Shown here: positions 49,541-62,090 of the stretch, in pieces
Layout: each line of letters opens with the position of its first letter
Position numbering within the stretch: the first letter of the stretch is position 1
Position numbers and translations under genes: made by a program
Notes under the pieces: model-generated
Seen by the model: only the letters and a program-made list of their open reading frames with translations
The model's database searches: none
Told to the model about the DNA's origin: nothing
NCBI GenBank assembly: GCA_030549775.1
Contig: CM060173.1
Coordinates: 69,155,867-69,219,866, forward strand
Reading direction: 5' to 3'
From: Tamarix chinensis
Lineage: Eukaryota; Streptophyta; Magnoliopsida; Caryophyllales; Tamaricaceae
DNA length: 64,000 nucleotides

Positions 49541-50824
49541 ATGTATAACCAACAATATATATTTGTTGGCAATAGTTTTAGAAACATATATGATTTTGTG
49601 GATAATATTTTTAGTAACAGATATCGTTTTGTGGTTAATACTTTTACTTAAAGATATAATTATGGGTATAAGTTTTACCAACAGATAAATATGTATGGGC
49701 ATTATCAATTATTCCTAACATTATATATATCTGTGGGCAAAACTTTTAAGTACAGAGTTTTTACCTATAGTTTTATTACAGAAAAATATATGTTGGTAAA
49801 ATTTTTTTCCAAAAAAAAAATGGCTTTTTCCAATAGATAATGCCCTGTTGGTATAAGTGAACTATTTTATAATGTGTAGAAGGAAATGGAGAAGGTGGTT
49901 GGGTGTTGCAGTGTGTTGGATGGTGGTGGGAGTCTAAACAATAGAGAGAGGGAGGAAGGGGCTAGGTGCACGGACAGAGGGATGGATGGGAATGTGGTTG
50001 AGGATGGGGAGATGGTGCGCTAGGGTGACGGGGAGCTGCTGGAAGGATGATGGTCGGTGCAGGTTGGAGGTGGGCTATGATGGGTTGGTGAGCTACGGTT
50101 GTTGGGTGATGGTTAATGGTGAAATTTAGGTTTCAAGGTGGTGGTTGTGGACCATTGGGTTGATCAGGATTGGGGTTGGTGAATGGTGCATGGTTGCTCT
50201 ATGTTGGAGGGCTAGAAAAACCAAAAAAAATAAGGAGAGGGAAAGGTTGGGTTTGGCTTAGGGAAGGATGCACCGAAAAGGAGTAGAGTTGAGTGTTGCA
50301 TGCATGTGTAGCATATATATGTATATAATACAAAGGGTGCTGGATTGAGAGAAGTGAGGAAATGAAAGAGATAGGGAGAGTGATTGGGGGCAAGCAACGG
50401 GTAAGATCAGAAGGTAAAATAATGGAGTAAGATAGTATTATTTTTATTTTAGGTTTAATTGGGATATATTAGATTATCAGGTAAGAAAATAATTTGGGAA
50501 AAATAATTCAAATTCGGATGGGTTTAATAGAATAGAAAAAAGATAAAATAAGCGGGAATAAATTTTAAGAATTTATTTCGAGTTATAGGCTAAGGATACT
50601 AATAAAATAATTAGGCTAAAATTTATGAGTATAAACTAGAATTAAATTTAATAGTCCAATTTTTATCAAATTTTTAACTTGATTAAATTTATATCTAAAT
50701 TGGTGAAATAATATGGATAATAATAATAAATTTAATACTAAACCTCCTAAAATAATAATTACAACTAATCATACGTAATTATTAATTATAATTAAGATTC
50801 CTAAAAATGGGGTAGTACAATCTT

Positions 50825-51360
50825 GGACTTGGAAACAATAAGACCATTTCTTTTGATGATAGAAATAAATGTGTTAAGATGTTTGAAGTGTTGATCTAAG
50901 GAATATAAAAATATAAAGATGTCATCAATATAAACAATACAAAAATTTGAGAAAGAATTAAATATATCATTCATGATTCTTTGGAACTTAGAATGTGCAT
51001 TTTTAATCCTAAAGGGCATGACATTCCACTGATACTAGCTAAGAGGAATAGTGAAATATGTCTTCTACTGATCTTTAGAAGAGATTTGGATTTTCTAAAA
51101 CCTCAATTTCTAATTAAATTTGAAAAAAAAAGAGCTGAATGGAGTTTTTGAAGAATATATCTTTCGTTGGGACTAAGGTATTTAATCCATTTGAGAGTAG
51201 TATTTAACATCATGTAATTTATGACAAGGCAATAAATTCCTTATTCGTCTCAAATTTTTATTGACATGAAACATCGTGTACGACCAAGGAGATCTTGACT
51301 TTGAGATTCATAAAGGAGGTTGATCAATTCCCTATAGGTAAACTTTTCTTTCCTATGATG
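50825..51360 (-). pseudogene. Endogenous caulimovirid polymerase fragment, minus arm, RT part
   Basis: On the minus strand it carries the region before and around the reverse transcriptase active site: a SKSRSPW block (about 51265), LNTTLKWIKY-type block, then MPF..KNA..(K)FQRIMNDIF and the catalytic VYIDDI motif within the 72-codon open frame 51019-50801. The QHFKHLNTF and KRNGL motifs that follow are characteristic of Caulimoviridae and separate it from Ty3/gypsy. Stops lie upstream. Its continuation is at 35426, on the far side of LTR copy E. Confidence 0.8.
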
Positions 51361-51716
51361 ATGACTGACTCCATAGTAAAAAGGGTTAAACTCTCCTTCT
51401 CCATATAGACCCAAAGAGAGTAAATACCATTGAACAAGAAATTTGTGTTGATCTTCCTAATGTCTTTTGGGTAGGAATGAAACATATTATTGATTTTCCC
51501 TATAAACATTCCTTCAATGAGAAAAATATCCATAAAAAACCTAGATCAATTCAAATGAATGCAAATCTAGAAAGCCACAGCCAAACTAAGATCATAGATC
51601 TTGAAAGAAAACATCTAATATCAAAATCTAGATCTCTCAGGTCTTATGCAATGTTTTATGTCAATAAATAGTGTGAGATTGAACGAGGAACTACATGCCT
51701 CGTCATAAATTACAAG
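51361..51716 (+). pseudogene. Endogenous caulimovirid fragment, plus arm, 5' part
   Basis: The plus strand reads EQEICVDLPNVFW, then RPIQMN-like (PRSIQMN), LISKSRSLRSYAMFYVNK, matching the protease-RT junction of caulimovirids and the minus arm. It stops at the insertion of LTR copy D and resumes at 56834. The head-to-head junction with the minus arm lies at roughly 51330-51400. Confidence 0.75.
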
Positions 51717-52318
51717 TGTAATACCCTAACATTTTAAAATCTAGAATTTAATCATTAATCTTCATTTAAGATAATTTAAAATTTAAATTATTAATTTAAT
51801 TATTTTGTGGAATTTTGGTTTATAAAATGGATATGATTATTTAATAAATTAAAATAAATATATTTTTTATTTTATCATACTCATTTTAATTAAATGATTT
51901 TCCAAACTTATATTTTACTAAAAGTTCCCTCATAAATTCATATCTTAAAATTTAAATTAATGTATCCATCTATATAAGCAAATACCCTTATTCCAAAAAT
52001 TATTTTATTTTTATTCTCCCCTTTTTTTCTTTTTCCTTTTTCCTTCCTTTTTCTTTTCTTCCTTTTCCCTTTTCCATTTTCTTCCTCTTTAGGCCGCCCA
52101 GCTTGAGTCATCCTCCCCTCCCCCCGCTGGGCCTCTGAACTTCTTTCCATCCTACACTCATCCAGTCCCCCTCTCCCCCTTCCCTTCTTTCTTTTCCTTC
52201 TTTCTTCCTTCCTCAGTTTGGCAAGCCCAACCTCCTCTTATTCTTCCCTTCTCCTTTGCGCACACTGGTCGACCCGCTTTCCTTCTTTCTCCCCATCCCT
52301 ACTGACATACCTTCTTTC

Positions 52319-52492
<174 letters not shown>

Positions 52493-54059
52493 CTTCTCCT
52501 TCCTTCTTCGACCATCAAAACAAATGCCTCACATCCCTACCCTTGCTCACAACCACCTGCCAGCCTTCCCTCTACATCTACCATGGTAGCCCAGTTCTCT
52601 CCCTCTCTCCCTTGTCCCTTTCCCTTCCATTTGTGACAATTCATCCCCTTCCGCGTGCCTCATTTCTTTCATTTTTCCTCCTCCCGTTCTCCCTTCCACC
52701 ATGCACCACAAATTGTATTCTCTCTCCTTGCCACTACCTAACCCAGTGTCTTTGCCTCACCTCCTCTCCCTCTTCTTTTTCCTCTTCTTCTTTGCCCTAT
52801 ATTCTTTTTCGAGCTCCCTAATTTCTCTTATAGAACCCCCTCTTTTCTCTCTTCTTCCCTTCTTCTCCTCCTCCATTGTTTTTTGTTTGCCACCCTCAAC
52901 CATCGCCTCTACCACCCAACCAACCACCACAACAACCCCCTAGCTTCCCTTACTTCCTCCTTGCACCACCCAATAGCCACCACTCAACCCCTACAACCAA
53001 CCTTCCTTTTCTTTCTCTTTTCTTCCCCTCCTCAACCTCCACCCTACGCCACCACCATGTGTTGTTGTCTCCCTTCTTCTACCACTGCCACATCTACCCC
53101 TTAACCCTCTATCACCTCCTCTACCACCCTCTTACCTCAACCGACCAAGATATCCCTTGCAACCCCCTCCTTTCTTCTTCTTTCTTTCCCTTCTTTCTCC
53201 TTCTCCTCCCTTTCTTTGCCCTACCTTTCCAACCCTACCGCCACTGTCCCTACTACCCTCAGCCACCAATCTTCGACCCCGACCACCACCTACACTTTTC
53301 CACCCTTCTTGCACATAACCACCATCCTCACTCCCCTACATAAGCCCTTAACTTGCTCCCAAAACCCTTACTCATACCAACCCTGTCCCTTTTCTCCCAT
53401 CTCCTCTTCAAGCCTCATTTTCCACTTCTTTTTTTGCATGTATCCCACCCACACAGTGTGAGTGCAGTTGCATCTTCATGAGCTAAATTAACCAAATTTT
53501 GAGTTATAAAAGTAGTTAGAATCAATATGTATTTATTATGCTTTTTGATAAAAAAAACTTATTTTTTTAATTTTTTACTACTAATATAATAGTTTTAATA
53601 TTATTTTTAGGTACAAATTTTTCTAATCAAAGATTAAACTTGTAATTGAGGTACCAGTAAGATTTAAGTATTGTTGGAAATAAAGTAACCATTATACCCT
53701 ATTAAAATGTGTGGATATACATATGTTAGCACATTAAAGTTTTAATTGTGTTTGGATGCATATTATGTCATGTTAAGTATACTATGATTTGCAGCATTTG
53801 CTGGTAGTTGAAATGAAAAGCATGTTATACTATGTGTCATGTGGATAAATGATGGTTAAGGAAGGAGCTTTATTGTTAATAATAATGTTAAATGTATGTA
53901 TATGACATGATAAGCTAATATGGCCAATTGTGTAATGTTAATATGAGCCCTAGGGGCATTTCAATAATTTTTTCTTGTACAAAAGATGTGGCCTAAATAA
54001 TTATGTATGGTAGGTGATAATGGCTATTAATAATAAATAATAATAATTTATGGTGTTAG

Positions 54060-54062
<3 letters not shown>

Positions 54063-54104
<42 letters not shown>
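54063..54104. repeat. (AT)21 microsatellite
   Basis: A pure AT run of about 42 bases in LTR copy D. Confidence 0.95.
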
Positions 54105-54106
<2 letters not shown>

Positions 54107-54129
54107 AGTATGGGTGTTAGTATTTTATA

Positions 54130-54690
54130 TGGTAAGGTTATTTTAGTATATTTGGCATAAGAAGGGAAAATTGGTAATTTTTATGAATAAATGGGATAAA
54201 ATGGTAAATTAATAAGTAAGAAGTATAATTTGGAAATTTGGCATAAAATAAGGGTAACTTGGTAATTTTATGAGTAAAAAGGGTAAAATGGTAAATTAAT
54301 AAGTAAGAAGGGTATTTTGGTAATTTGGCATAAAAGAAAAGTAACTTGGTAACTTTATGAGTAAAATGGATAAAATAGTAATTTAGTAGGTAAAGGGGAA
54401 TTTTGGTAATTTGGCACGAAAAGGAAAATTTCTTAATTTTAATAAGTATGAAGGGTAACATGGTAACTTAACAAACTTGAAGAGCAATTTGGTAATTTTA
54501 ACAAGTATGAGGGTGTAAAGTTGGTAATTTAATAAGTATGAATAGTATTTTAGTAGCTTAATAGATACAAAGGTTATTTTGGTAATTCTACAAGTATGAA
54601 GGGTAATCTAGTAATTTGGTAACTAGAAAGGATTAACTTGGTAACATTACAAACAACGGGACCTTTCAGTAATTTTATAAGTATAAAGGG
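54130..54690 (+). repeat. Minisatellite of GGTAATTT-type units in LTR copy D
   Basis: About 20 imperfect units of 25-30 bp such as 'aagggtattttggtaatttg', homologous to the array in copy A (10010-11150) and at the corresponding position. The 107-codon minus frame at 54138-54461 is a by-product. Confidence 0.8.
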
Positions 54691-55739
54691 GTAAATCAAT
54701 AAATATATGACATGGCATTAGATTTAATAAGTCTTCATAATATGATATAAGAGATATTAAATAATATAATAAGGGTTTATGGCCTTAGCATTACTTTTTA
54801 AGTATAATCAGGTATATTACAAGGATAAGGGTATTTTGATAAATAGGTGAATATCATAATGGTGATGCATGATATAGGATTTAATGGGTACTTAGGGGTA
54901 TGATATGAGGTTAATCTCATATTCATGAAAGGGGTGCCTTAATTATTAATTATGCCTGGAAATGTGTGTTGGATATGTTAGAAGTACATGTTATTGTTCA
55001 AGTGTTTCATGATCCTTCGATGTACACTACTCGATCTTATGACTAGTATTTTGATTATGATATGATAACCTATTATGGCATGTGAATAAATGAAAATGAA
55101 GTACATAACGGAAATAGATGATCAAAGGAAGCCTTAGCTTTAGGGGCATTTTGGTCATTTTGACCTAAGGTGCCTATACGAATTGAAACCTAGGATGGCC
55201 TTAGTAGATTGTTTAAGTTAACATGGATAATAATATGAATAATGATTGCTTAATAATAGCATAAACAAAGGGAAATGATTGTGTGATTGATATATTTTTC
55301 ATGGTCACCTTAATTAAGACACTAATAATTAAAGTGGAAGACCTTGAGATTGGGAATGGTGGATCTTTAGGGGTTGCTACCCTAAAAATGTGGTTTAGCC
55401 CACGATTATTTTGGATTTAGCTAGTGTACCTTAATGACTCAGTTAGGCCTTACATCATACTCTATCTAGCTCTATGGACCTATTAATATTGTATGCATAG
55501 TTATAGATTAGGTGTACTTGTTGGTAGGATAATGTGTGTCCTCATGCACTAGTGCTATCAGGGTACCTTTATGTCCCTAGGTTGATGGTTGGAGGGTATT
55601 GTGTTACTTGTATGCACTAGTATGACCAATGTACCTTTGTATCTTCGGGTTTGTGATCTTCCCCACAAGTTAAATAAATAGGCCTATTGCATTAATTAAA
55701 TGAAAAACACTAATCATGTAAATTGAAGATTATTGAGCT

Positions 55740-56110
55740 AGGCTTAGACCAATCCATAAGCAAAAATAGTGGCCAGATGCATTGTGCCCTGGAGATTGAT
55801 CCACTAGCGAATAATAGTGTCCATGTGAATGTTGCCTCAGGATGTATTCCATCTTACTAGCTATAATAGTGGGGGATCTCAAGCTCAATAAACCAACCCT
55901 TGTATGATAATAAATGATTAGAAAGGTACTAATCACTTATAGTAGAACACCGTATGAGTTGGGGCCAAACCGATCCACTAGTGATAATAGTAGCCAAGAT
56001 CCTTTTACCCTAGAGACCAATCCATCGCCAAATAAAAGTGGTCAAGTGCATTCTGCCCTGGAGTATATTTCTAATCCACTAAATATAATAGTTGTGTTCC
56101 CGTACTCACA
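55740..56110 (+). repeat. Box array of LTR copy D
   Basis: Six to seven units with 'gatccactagcgaataatag' and 'gtggccag' followed by a 'tgccctgga'-type spacer; a decayed version of the arrays in A, B and C. Confidence 0.75.
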
Positions 56111-56833
56111 TGGATATAATTTGAGAGATGATGTTGAATAATGTTTGATTAATGTATTAAGACTAGAAGTGTTACTTTCATCTTTATGACCTATTGATAT
56201 AGTATAAGTATGGCATTAGTGCTTGTCACTCTTGGTAAGTGATGGAAATTCTAAGTGAATGAACCTTGTGTTATGCATTTCCCATTGTATGTTGTGTTGC
56301 TTTGTGTGTCGGATTTTATGTTATTGTTTCTACAATTGTTCAAGTATAATGTGTTTCATGCAAGCCCTACATTTTAGTCTAGGATAAAGGGTTACTCGGC
56401 ACCGTAGTACTAAAGGGTTCCATTTTTGGGCCCCTACCAATTCAATGGGTAGAGTCTCTTGCAAGTTAGTCGCAGGTATTATTCAAGCTATTATCGAGTA
56501 AGAACATAAGGATTGTCTGGAAAGATTTTTTAGGGTTTCTCTTTCAATCTTAATATTTCTTTGTTTAATGATTTTACTCTTGCAATCACTAATAGTGGGT
56601 TTTATCTTTTGTAATATCTTTAATGAGCTACTCTAATTTAAATGAAAGTTTGAATTTAGTAAACTGTATTATGTTCCTTTTTAGCCTTAGCACTTGGTTC
56701 TGGAACAGTAGAGAAAAACTAGTTTAATACTAAGTGTGGCAGTAGCATTCCCAAAATTTACCATTTTTGCTTCCCCTAATTTTTATTTAAAATAAAAAAT
56801 TTCAATAATAAATTTTAGGGGTGTTACAACAAG

Positions 56834-58658
56834 CCCTTAAATACTGCTCTCAAATGGATCAAATACCCTATTCCCAACAAAACAGATCTTCTTCAAAACT
56901 CCATTAAGCTCTCATTTTTTCAAATTTGATTGGAAATTGAGGTTTTAGAAAATCCAAATATCTTCTAAATATCTATACAAGATAGATTTTACTATTACTT
57001 TTATCTAATATTTGTGGAATGTCATGCCTTTTGAGATTAAAAATGCACCTTTTGAGTTTCAAAGAATCATAAATGACATATTTAATCCTTAATCAATTTT
57101 TTTAATAGTTTATATTGATGATATCCTCATATTTTCCCATTATTTAGATCAACACTTCAAACATCTTAAAGTATTCATTTCTATCATCAAAAGAAATGAT
57201 CTCATTGTTTCAAAGTCCAATATCTCCCTCTTTCAACCCTGTATTAGGTTCTTAGGTCACTACCACTAGTAGGGTACTATTAATCCAATTGAAAGGTCTT
57301 TTGATTTTGCATGAAATTTTCTTGACAAAATCCTACACAAAAAACAATTACAAAGGTTCCTTGAAAGCCTAAATTATGTCTTAGATTCATGTCTAAATTG
57401 TAATAGATTAGAAAAACCTCTCCACGATCAACTTAAGAAAACCCCACTCCCATAGACCTAATGGCATAATCAAATTGTCAAACACATCAAGGCCTAGGTC
57501 AAAAATATCTCATATCTTCATCTTCCTTATTCAAAAGTTTCAAAGATTGTCGAGACTAATGCTTTGACATTGACTATGGTGGTATCCTCAAACAAGTTCA
57601 AAATCAACGAGCACATATTATTCAATTTACCTCTGCTCACTAGAATGATAACTAGAAAAATTACTTCTCCTTTTGCTTGTATAATTTCTTCTCCTATTTT
57701 GCAAATTGAGGAGGGTACTTCTTCCGAAAAAACTCCTTCTCCAAAATTAATTTCAAATCTTCTTTTGCAAATCTCACAATTTTACCAAATTCGTCTTCAC
57801 AATAAATTGTTCAAAAATAGATTTTTTTTAAAAAAAAAACACATTTTAAGATAATTAAAAATTGTGAAGAAGGTTTCTACTATCCTAACCCCCTTTTTTT
57901 CCTCCAAAAATGTTTCTCTAGGTAGTTTTCAAACCATGGGATTTATACAAACCACATTCTTATTACATGGCAATCATAGAATACACTAGTTTCACCACTT
58001 TTGAACACTTTTCTCACCATGAGACTCTAGATGAATGGGCATATTTCACCATAAAAGTACATAAATTTCTCCAATCCTCTGATTCCGATAGAGCCTTTAA
58101 AATCCTAAAATGGTTCTAAGACACATACAAAGCTTCACAAATCTTCTCCCTCATCTTTAATTACTAGGAGTACTAACAAATATGGTATAACACCTTCTCC
58201 TAAAAATATAATCACAAAAGTCATTTATGGCTATTGTTTTTCCAAAACTTCACATAAAGTGATCTCCTATTCTGGTTTATCAAATAGTAAAAATATGTTT
58301 TTTCTTTACCTAAAATTCCACCTCTACATGTATCAGAAGCCCTTGATTCTTTCAAAACCATTTTCTATCCCAATTCTAGAGATAAAAAATTAATGCTCTT
58401 ATTCCATTTTTGTTCTAGGTTTTTCTATTCTTGTATTTTCTTATAGGCATTTGATCACCAAAACATTGATGGGAATCCCACCATCGTTCAACATTTCAAG
58501 GTCAAATGTTGGAACAAATTGTAATCCTTTGATAAAATCTCAAAATATTCCATCCAAATATAGGTCAAAACACATATTACAATCAAACCAATCTCCCATG
58601 TCCCTCTTGATCCTTCTCAAACCAAATTTCTTGCAAAAAAAATCTCATAGAGCTTATT
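56834..58658 (+). pseudogene. Endogenous caulimovirid polymerase fragment, plus arm, 3' part
   Basis: It continues the plus arm after LTR copy D: ALKW-IKYP block (56860), the VYIDDI catalytic motif (about 57108-57125), QHFKHL, then LQRFLESLNYVLDS (near 57345) and an IVETNA motif (near 57550). The RNase H region that should follow is missing: at about 57645 the sequence jumps to the linker found near 34505 in the minus arm, a deletion of about 0.5 kb. The downstream region of unknown role follows (57930-58650; EYTSFTTFEHFSHHETLDEW) and ends at a CACTA-like insertion. Many stops; old endogenous copy. Confidence 0.8.
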
Positions 58659-58661
58659 TTT

Positions 58662-59784
58662 CACAACGTGTTTTAGCGATGACCTCAAATTTTTGTTACG
58701 AGAACTTATTTTTTGCCATGATTCCTAACTTTCTTGGCAAAAGCATGTTGTCATAAATGCAAGTATTTTTTACAACAATTTTAATCTCATTGCTATAAAC
58801 AAATTCCTTTATTGCCATAATAATTCATCATTGATAAAAAAAACTTTTACAATGACCATGTTGTTGTGGAAAACCATATTTTGCAAGAACCTATAAAATC
58901 ATGACTAAAACTTTTACATGACTAGAGAGTGTTATAGACCATATGTATGGTCATGAGATAATATTGTTGCTAATACAATTTTGTTACGAACATATATTTT
59001 TGCAACAAATTTTTCTCGTAGCTAAACTGTTTTATAGTTCTTTTTTATTTAATGCTCCTTAAACATATATTAAGCTAAAAAAGTTTAAAAAAAATATTAT
59101 TCTATTTTTTATTTTTTCAAAAAATATTATACGAAATCTGTATCACTTTGTAGAATAAACATAAAAGATATTACACTATAGTTTATTTCCTTAAAGTTAA
59201 TAAAGAAACAAATAAAATTCCTTAAAAAGATTATAAGAAAATTAACTTTGGTATTTAGCAATGGAGTTTTAATTGTTGCAAAAAATATTTTTACCAATTT
59301 GAATACAACTTTAGTAACAGATTTGTTAAATTGTGGCCAAAAAAAATTTCTAAATTTTTTAGCTCTACTAGCTTTTGCAACGAATTAGATTAATTGTGAT
59401 AAAAAAATAATTTAGTAAATTATTCTTTAACTTTCACCATGAATAAAATCGTTAGAAAAAATTATGGGCAAAAATATTTTTATTAATTTCCATATAAGTT
59501 TAAGAATGTATTTTATTAATTGTGGCCTAAAAATATTCATGCATTAATATATACATTTAGCCACAAAACTATTAATTTGTGGCTGAAAATAGTTTCACAA
59601 TTTTTAATATCTACTAGCTTTCAGAAAAAATCTGATTAATTGTGACAAAAAAAATTCATAGTTCATTTTTATTTAACTTCTATAACAAATAAAATTGTTA
59701 AAAAATAGTTAATATTTATGTTTAGCCACGAAAAAAATTGTTACAAAAAATCTAATTAGGACTAAAAAGAATTTAGCGTTAGTG
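58662..59784. mobile_element. CACTA-like non-autonomous element 3 (1.1 kb)
   Basis: The left end CACAACGTGTTTTAGCGATGA and the complement of the right end, CACTAACGCTAAATTC, are similar, with TTT on both sides (weak, low complexity). The interior is full of 'aattgtggccaaaaa' / 'gcaacgaat' motifs in both orientations, like subterminal CACTA repeats. It is inserted at the point where the plus viral arm stops. No coding content. Confidence 0.5.
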
Positions 59785-59787
59785 TTT

Positions 59788-60318
59788 GGTGATAATAAAC
59801 GAAACATATATTTTGTTCAGTTTTATGTTTAAGTCAACCATATACATATTACCTCACGATATTCTCAACCAAGGAAAAGAAACCACCTCCGCACACATTT
59901 GTTTTGCTGATTTTGGTTCGATGACAGTTCTGGGCTTCGAGTTGTTGCGACGCTACCGAATTTTTATGGCCCTTCCGACAATAGGCACCATTCTTCGACA
60001 ACATATGACAGATGATGTTTTCTAATCAGCACATAGGGTAACGTCAAGATTAGTGGGTTTTATCTGCTAAAATCAACGACCGGATAAAATTGAGGACAAT
60101 CGACGACAATAATTGGCGTCTAAGGTGTGATTCCTTTCTATTTTTAATAGTTTGTCTAATTTGTATGCCTAATTTTGAAAGTAGGTATCCATCTATGATT
60201 CCTTCTTGATACAGGTTCTTCTACCATGCTTTCTACATGTAATTCTCATTACCATATTTGTTTTTCAATTAACCAAGTGAAAACCAAGGAGACGCAATAG
60301 AAAAAATTATTGAAGAGG
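59788..60318 (+). other. Unassigned segment upstream of NOP10-like exon
   Basis: Contains a 79-codon frame (59786-60025) with slightly higher GC at 59890-60120, for which I recognise no family. Confidence 0.3.
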
Positions 60319-60360
60319 TTTTACATTAAAGAGAACGGTGATAAAGTTTACACGACCAAG
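60319..60360 (+). pseudogene. NOP10-like first-exon fragment
   Basis: Fourteen codons read FYIKENGDKVYTTK, which agrees at nearly every position with residues about 5-18 of plant NOP10, the small H/ACA snoRNP subunit needed for rRNA pseudouridylation. It is followed directly by GTTTGT, a plausible splice donor. The preceding four codons (L-L-K-R) replace the usual Met-Tyr-Leu-Gln, so no start codon is present. I see no second exon (the SAHPARFSPDD region) in the remaining 3.6 kb. It is either a truncated gene fragment or a chance/converted remnant; confidence is limited by its length. Confidence 0.45.
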
Positions 60361-62090
60361 GTTTGTGTTCTAACTAAAGCTGAGTTTTCGATATTTAGGT
60401 AACTAAAAATCTAAAGCATTTTTTTTATCTATGGAATTTTTTTTTGTTAAGAAGAAGTTTAGTTGAATCCCTTATGCTAAATCATATTTAAGTATTATGC
60501 TTGCTACCAAACTTCGATATTAATTTTTGCACTGCTAACTTGTTGTGGTACAAACTATATTTATGTTGTTAGTGATTATGCTTTGATTAATCGTTAATTA
60601 TTATTATGGTTTTTGCTAAGATTAGTTGTGAGTCTGTTATCCTAACTTAGATTCCTTGATAAATTTGCATTCCTTTTTTTAGCATTTATATTGAATTCAA
60701 TTAATGCCCTATTAGGGACATATGACTCTCTAGAGCTTGTTTAGTGTCAAGCTATGAGTTATCCCTCCTCCTCTGATAGGTTTACTCAGCAAATTTTCTT
60801 GTGAAATTATGGTATTTGTTTCAATATTGATAGTGGCATAACCAACTGTATTTTTACCTTAGTTAATTAAATTGTATTAAGTTGAAACTGGGTAATCTAT
60901 GTTTATATAGAAGGAAAATCCTCATGGTGTTGCCACATTTATGAGTTATCCCTATTTTGATCTAATTCATAGTTATAGCCTTTAAGTCAATGATATATCA
61001 GTCACATTTCTGTGAAATGTTGCTGGTACCCATAATATTATAAATATGTAATTCGGACTCTAAATTGTTAGTTAATATCGATATTCATACTGTATGTAAG
61101 GCTAATTGGAATCTTGTTCATATTTTATATATTTTTTGGTTTGTGAATTGTGATGGCACAAAAACTTTTTAGTTCATCTTGACATTCTATTTTTATGTGG
61201 TTACACAAATTTTCTCATTTTTGAGGTTGGCTTGAAATGGTGCTTGGCAATTGGCATCAAGTTTTTATCATTTTATCCAATGGTATTTCCACAAGGATTT
61301 TGAATTTTTTTTGCATGTAACAGTTGTGGTTTGCTTACTAGTTGCTTACAAATGTATGGTTTGTGAGCTTTTTAGTATAGTTATGAGCTTTACGTCACCA
61401 TAAAGTTGTACCAAACTGGCTCTCTGGATGAATACCAAGCTCAATACCCTAAATAGGTTCCAATGTGTGTCCATGCTCCACCTCAATGCTAAATTTACTA
61501 CCATTAGCATTGCTCCAGTTGCAGCGTAGTGATTAATGTTGTGAAACCTGCTCGACTGTTATATGTAGAGTTAGAAAAATGTGATGCAAAACATACTATC
61601 ACGTCCCTACCTTTCTCTTTGTGCATCTCGTTTGGAATATATATTGAAGTTTAATAAGGTCTGAGAAGTTGGTATAAATTGAAAGTTAAAGTTAAATTAA
61701 AGTTCATTTTGACTTTTCACCTACTTATTTTGTAAATGAACTATTATAGCACTTACTTTCCTTCATTGACGCTTCTCACTTAAAAACTAAAAGATAAATA
61801 GTAATTTATTATTGTATTTCTTTAGTGTTTACCAATCATATATACATGACATCCTCAGCTAAATACTTCCTATTAAGTATATTCTATAGAAATATGACTC
61901 CCTCGGTAAGTTAATATGCATTCCAAATAAGGGATATGTATTTAGGACTTAGAAAAAGAAAATATTTGATTGACAATATGCTGATTGATCATTGTCTCTG
62001 TTTGGTTCTTGCATTTATCTGTGTTTATGTGTCTATTTTATTCCTTGGTTGCTTTTAGATGTCCTTTACCCATAAATAATTAGAGGCATC
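60361..62090. other. T-rich intron-like DNA, no gene recognised
   Basis: No exon of a known gene is recognised. A short plus-strand QTGSLDEYQAQYPK near 61407-61448 resembles the conserved block of plant retrotransposon gag proteins but stands alone. Confidence 0.4.

Larger units (their letters stand above)
38749..49874. mobile_element. CACTA-type element 2, 11.1 kb with a nested LINE (about 5.0 kb net)
   Basis: The left end CACTACAAAATTAGTGACTT and the complement of the right end, CATTATAAAATAGTTCACTT, agree over about 20 bp. TGT flanks both ends (38746-38748, 49875-49877), the 3-bp duplication expected of CACTA. Subterminal zones (38780-39000 and 49540-49860) are rich in 'ttgttggtattagtaac' type motifs in both orientations. 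No CACTA transposase is recognised in the remaining 4.3 kb left arm and 0.75 kb right arm, so it is probably non-autonomous. It lies inside LTR copy E. Confidence 0.75.
35432..50819 (-). mobile_element. Large LTR copy E (4.26 kb net), split by CACTA-2
   Basis: The right end ...ATGGGGTAGTACA (50819) is the complement of TGTACTACCCCAT, a family LTR start. The left end near 35432-35450 is decayed, but the next 130 bp match the 3' end of copy C, including 'atactaagtgctaagg'. ATCTT lies outside both ends (35427-35431, 50820-50824). Deleting the unit joins viral RT sequence in agreement with the plus arm at 57215-57240. Like A and D it has the 'tattcaatggg'/'ggtactac.gtac' block (complement near 35827-35875). 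CACTA-2 splits it at 38749. The exact left base is uncertain by up to about 18 bp. Confidence 0.75.

Noticed and set aside
50801..51019. Ty3/gypsy reverse transcriptase
   Set aside because: The RT motif alone would fit, but QHFKHLNTF, KRNGL and the later RNase H layout match Caulimoviridae better, and no LTRs of its own flank it.
59786..60025. 79-codon frame as a host gene
   Set aside because: No recognisable family, no conserved neighbours, starts at the edge of a CACTA-like element.
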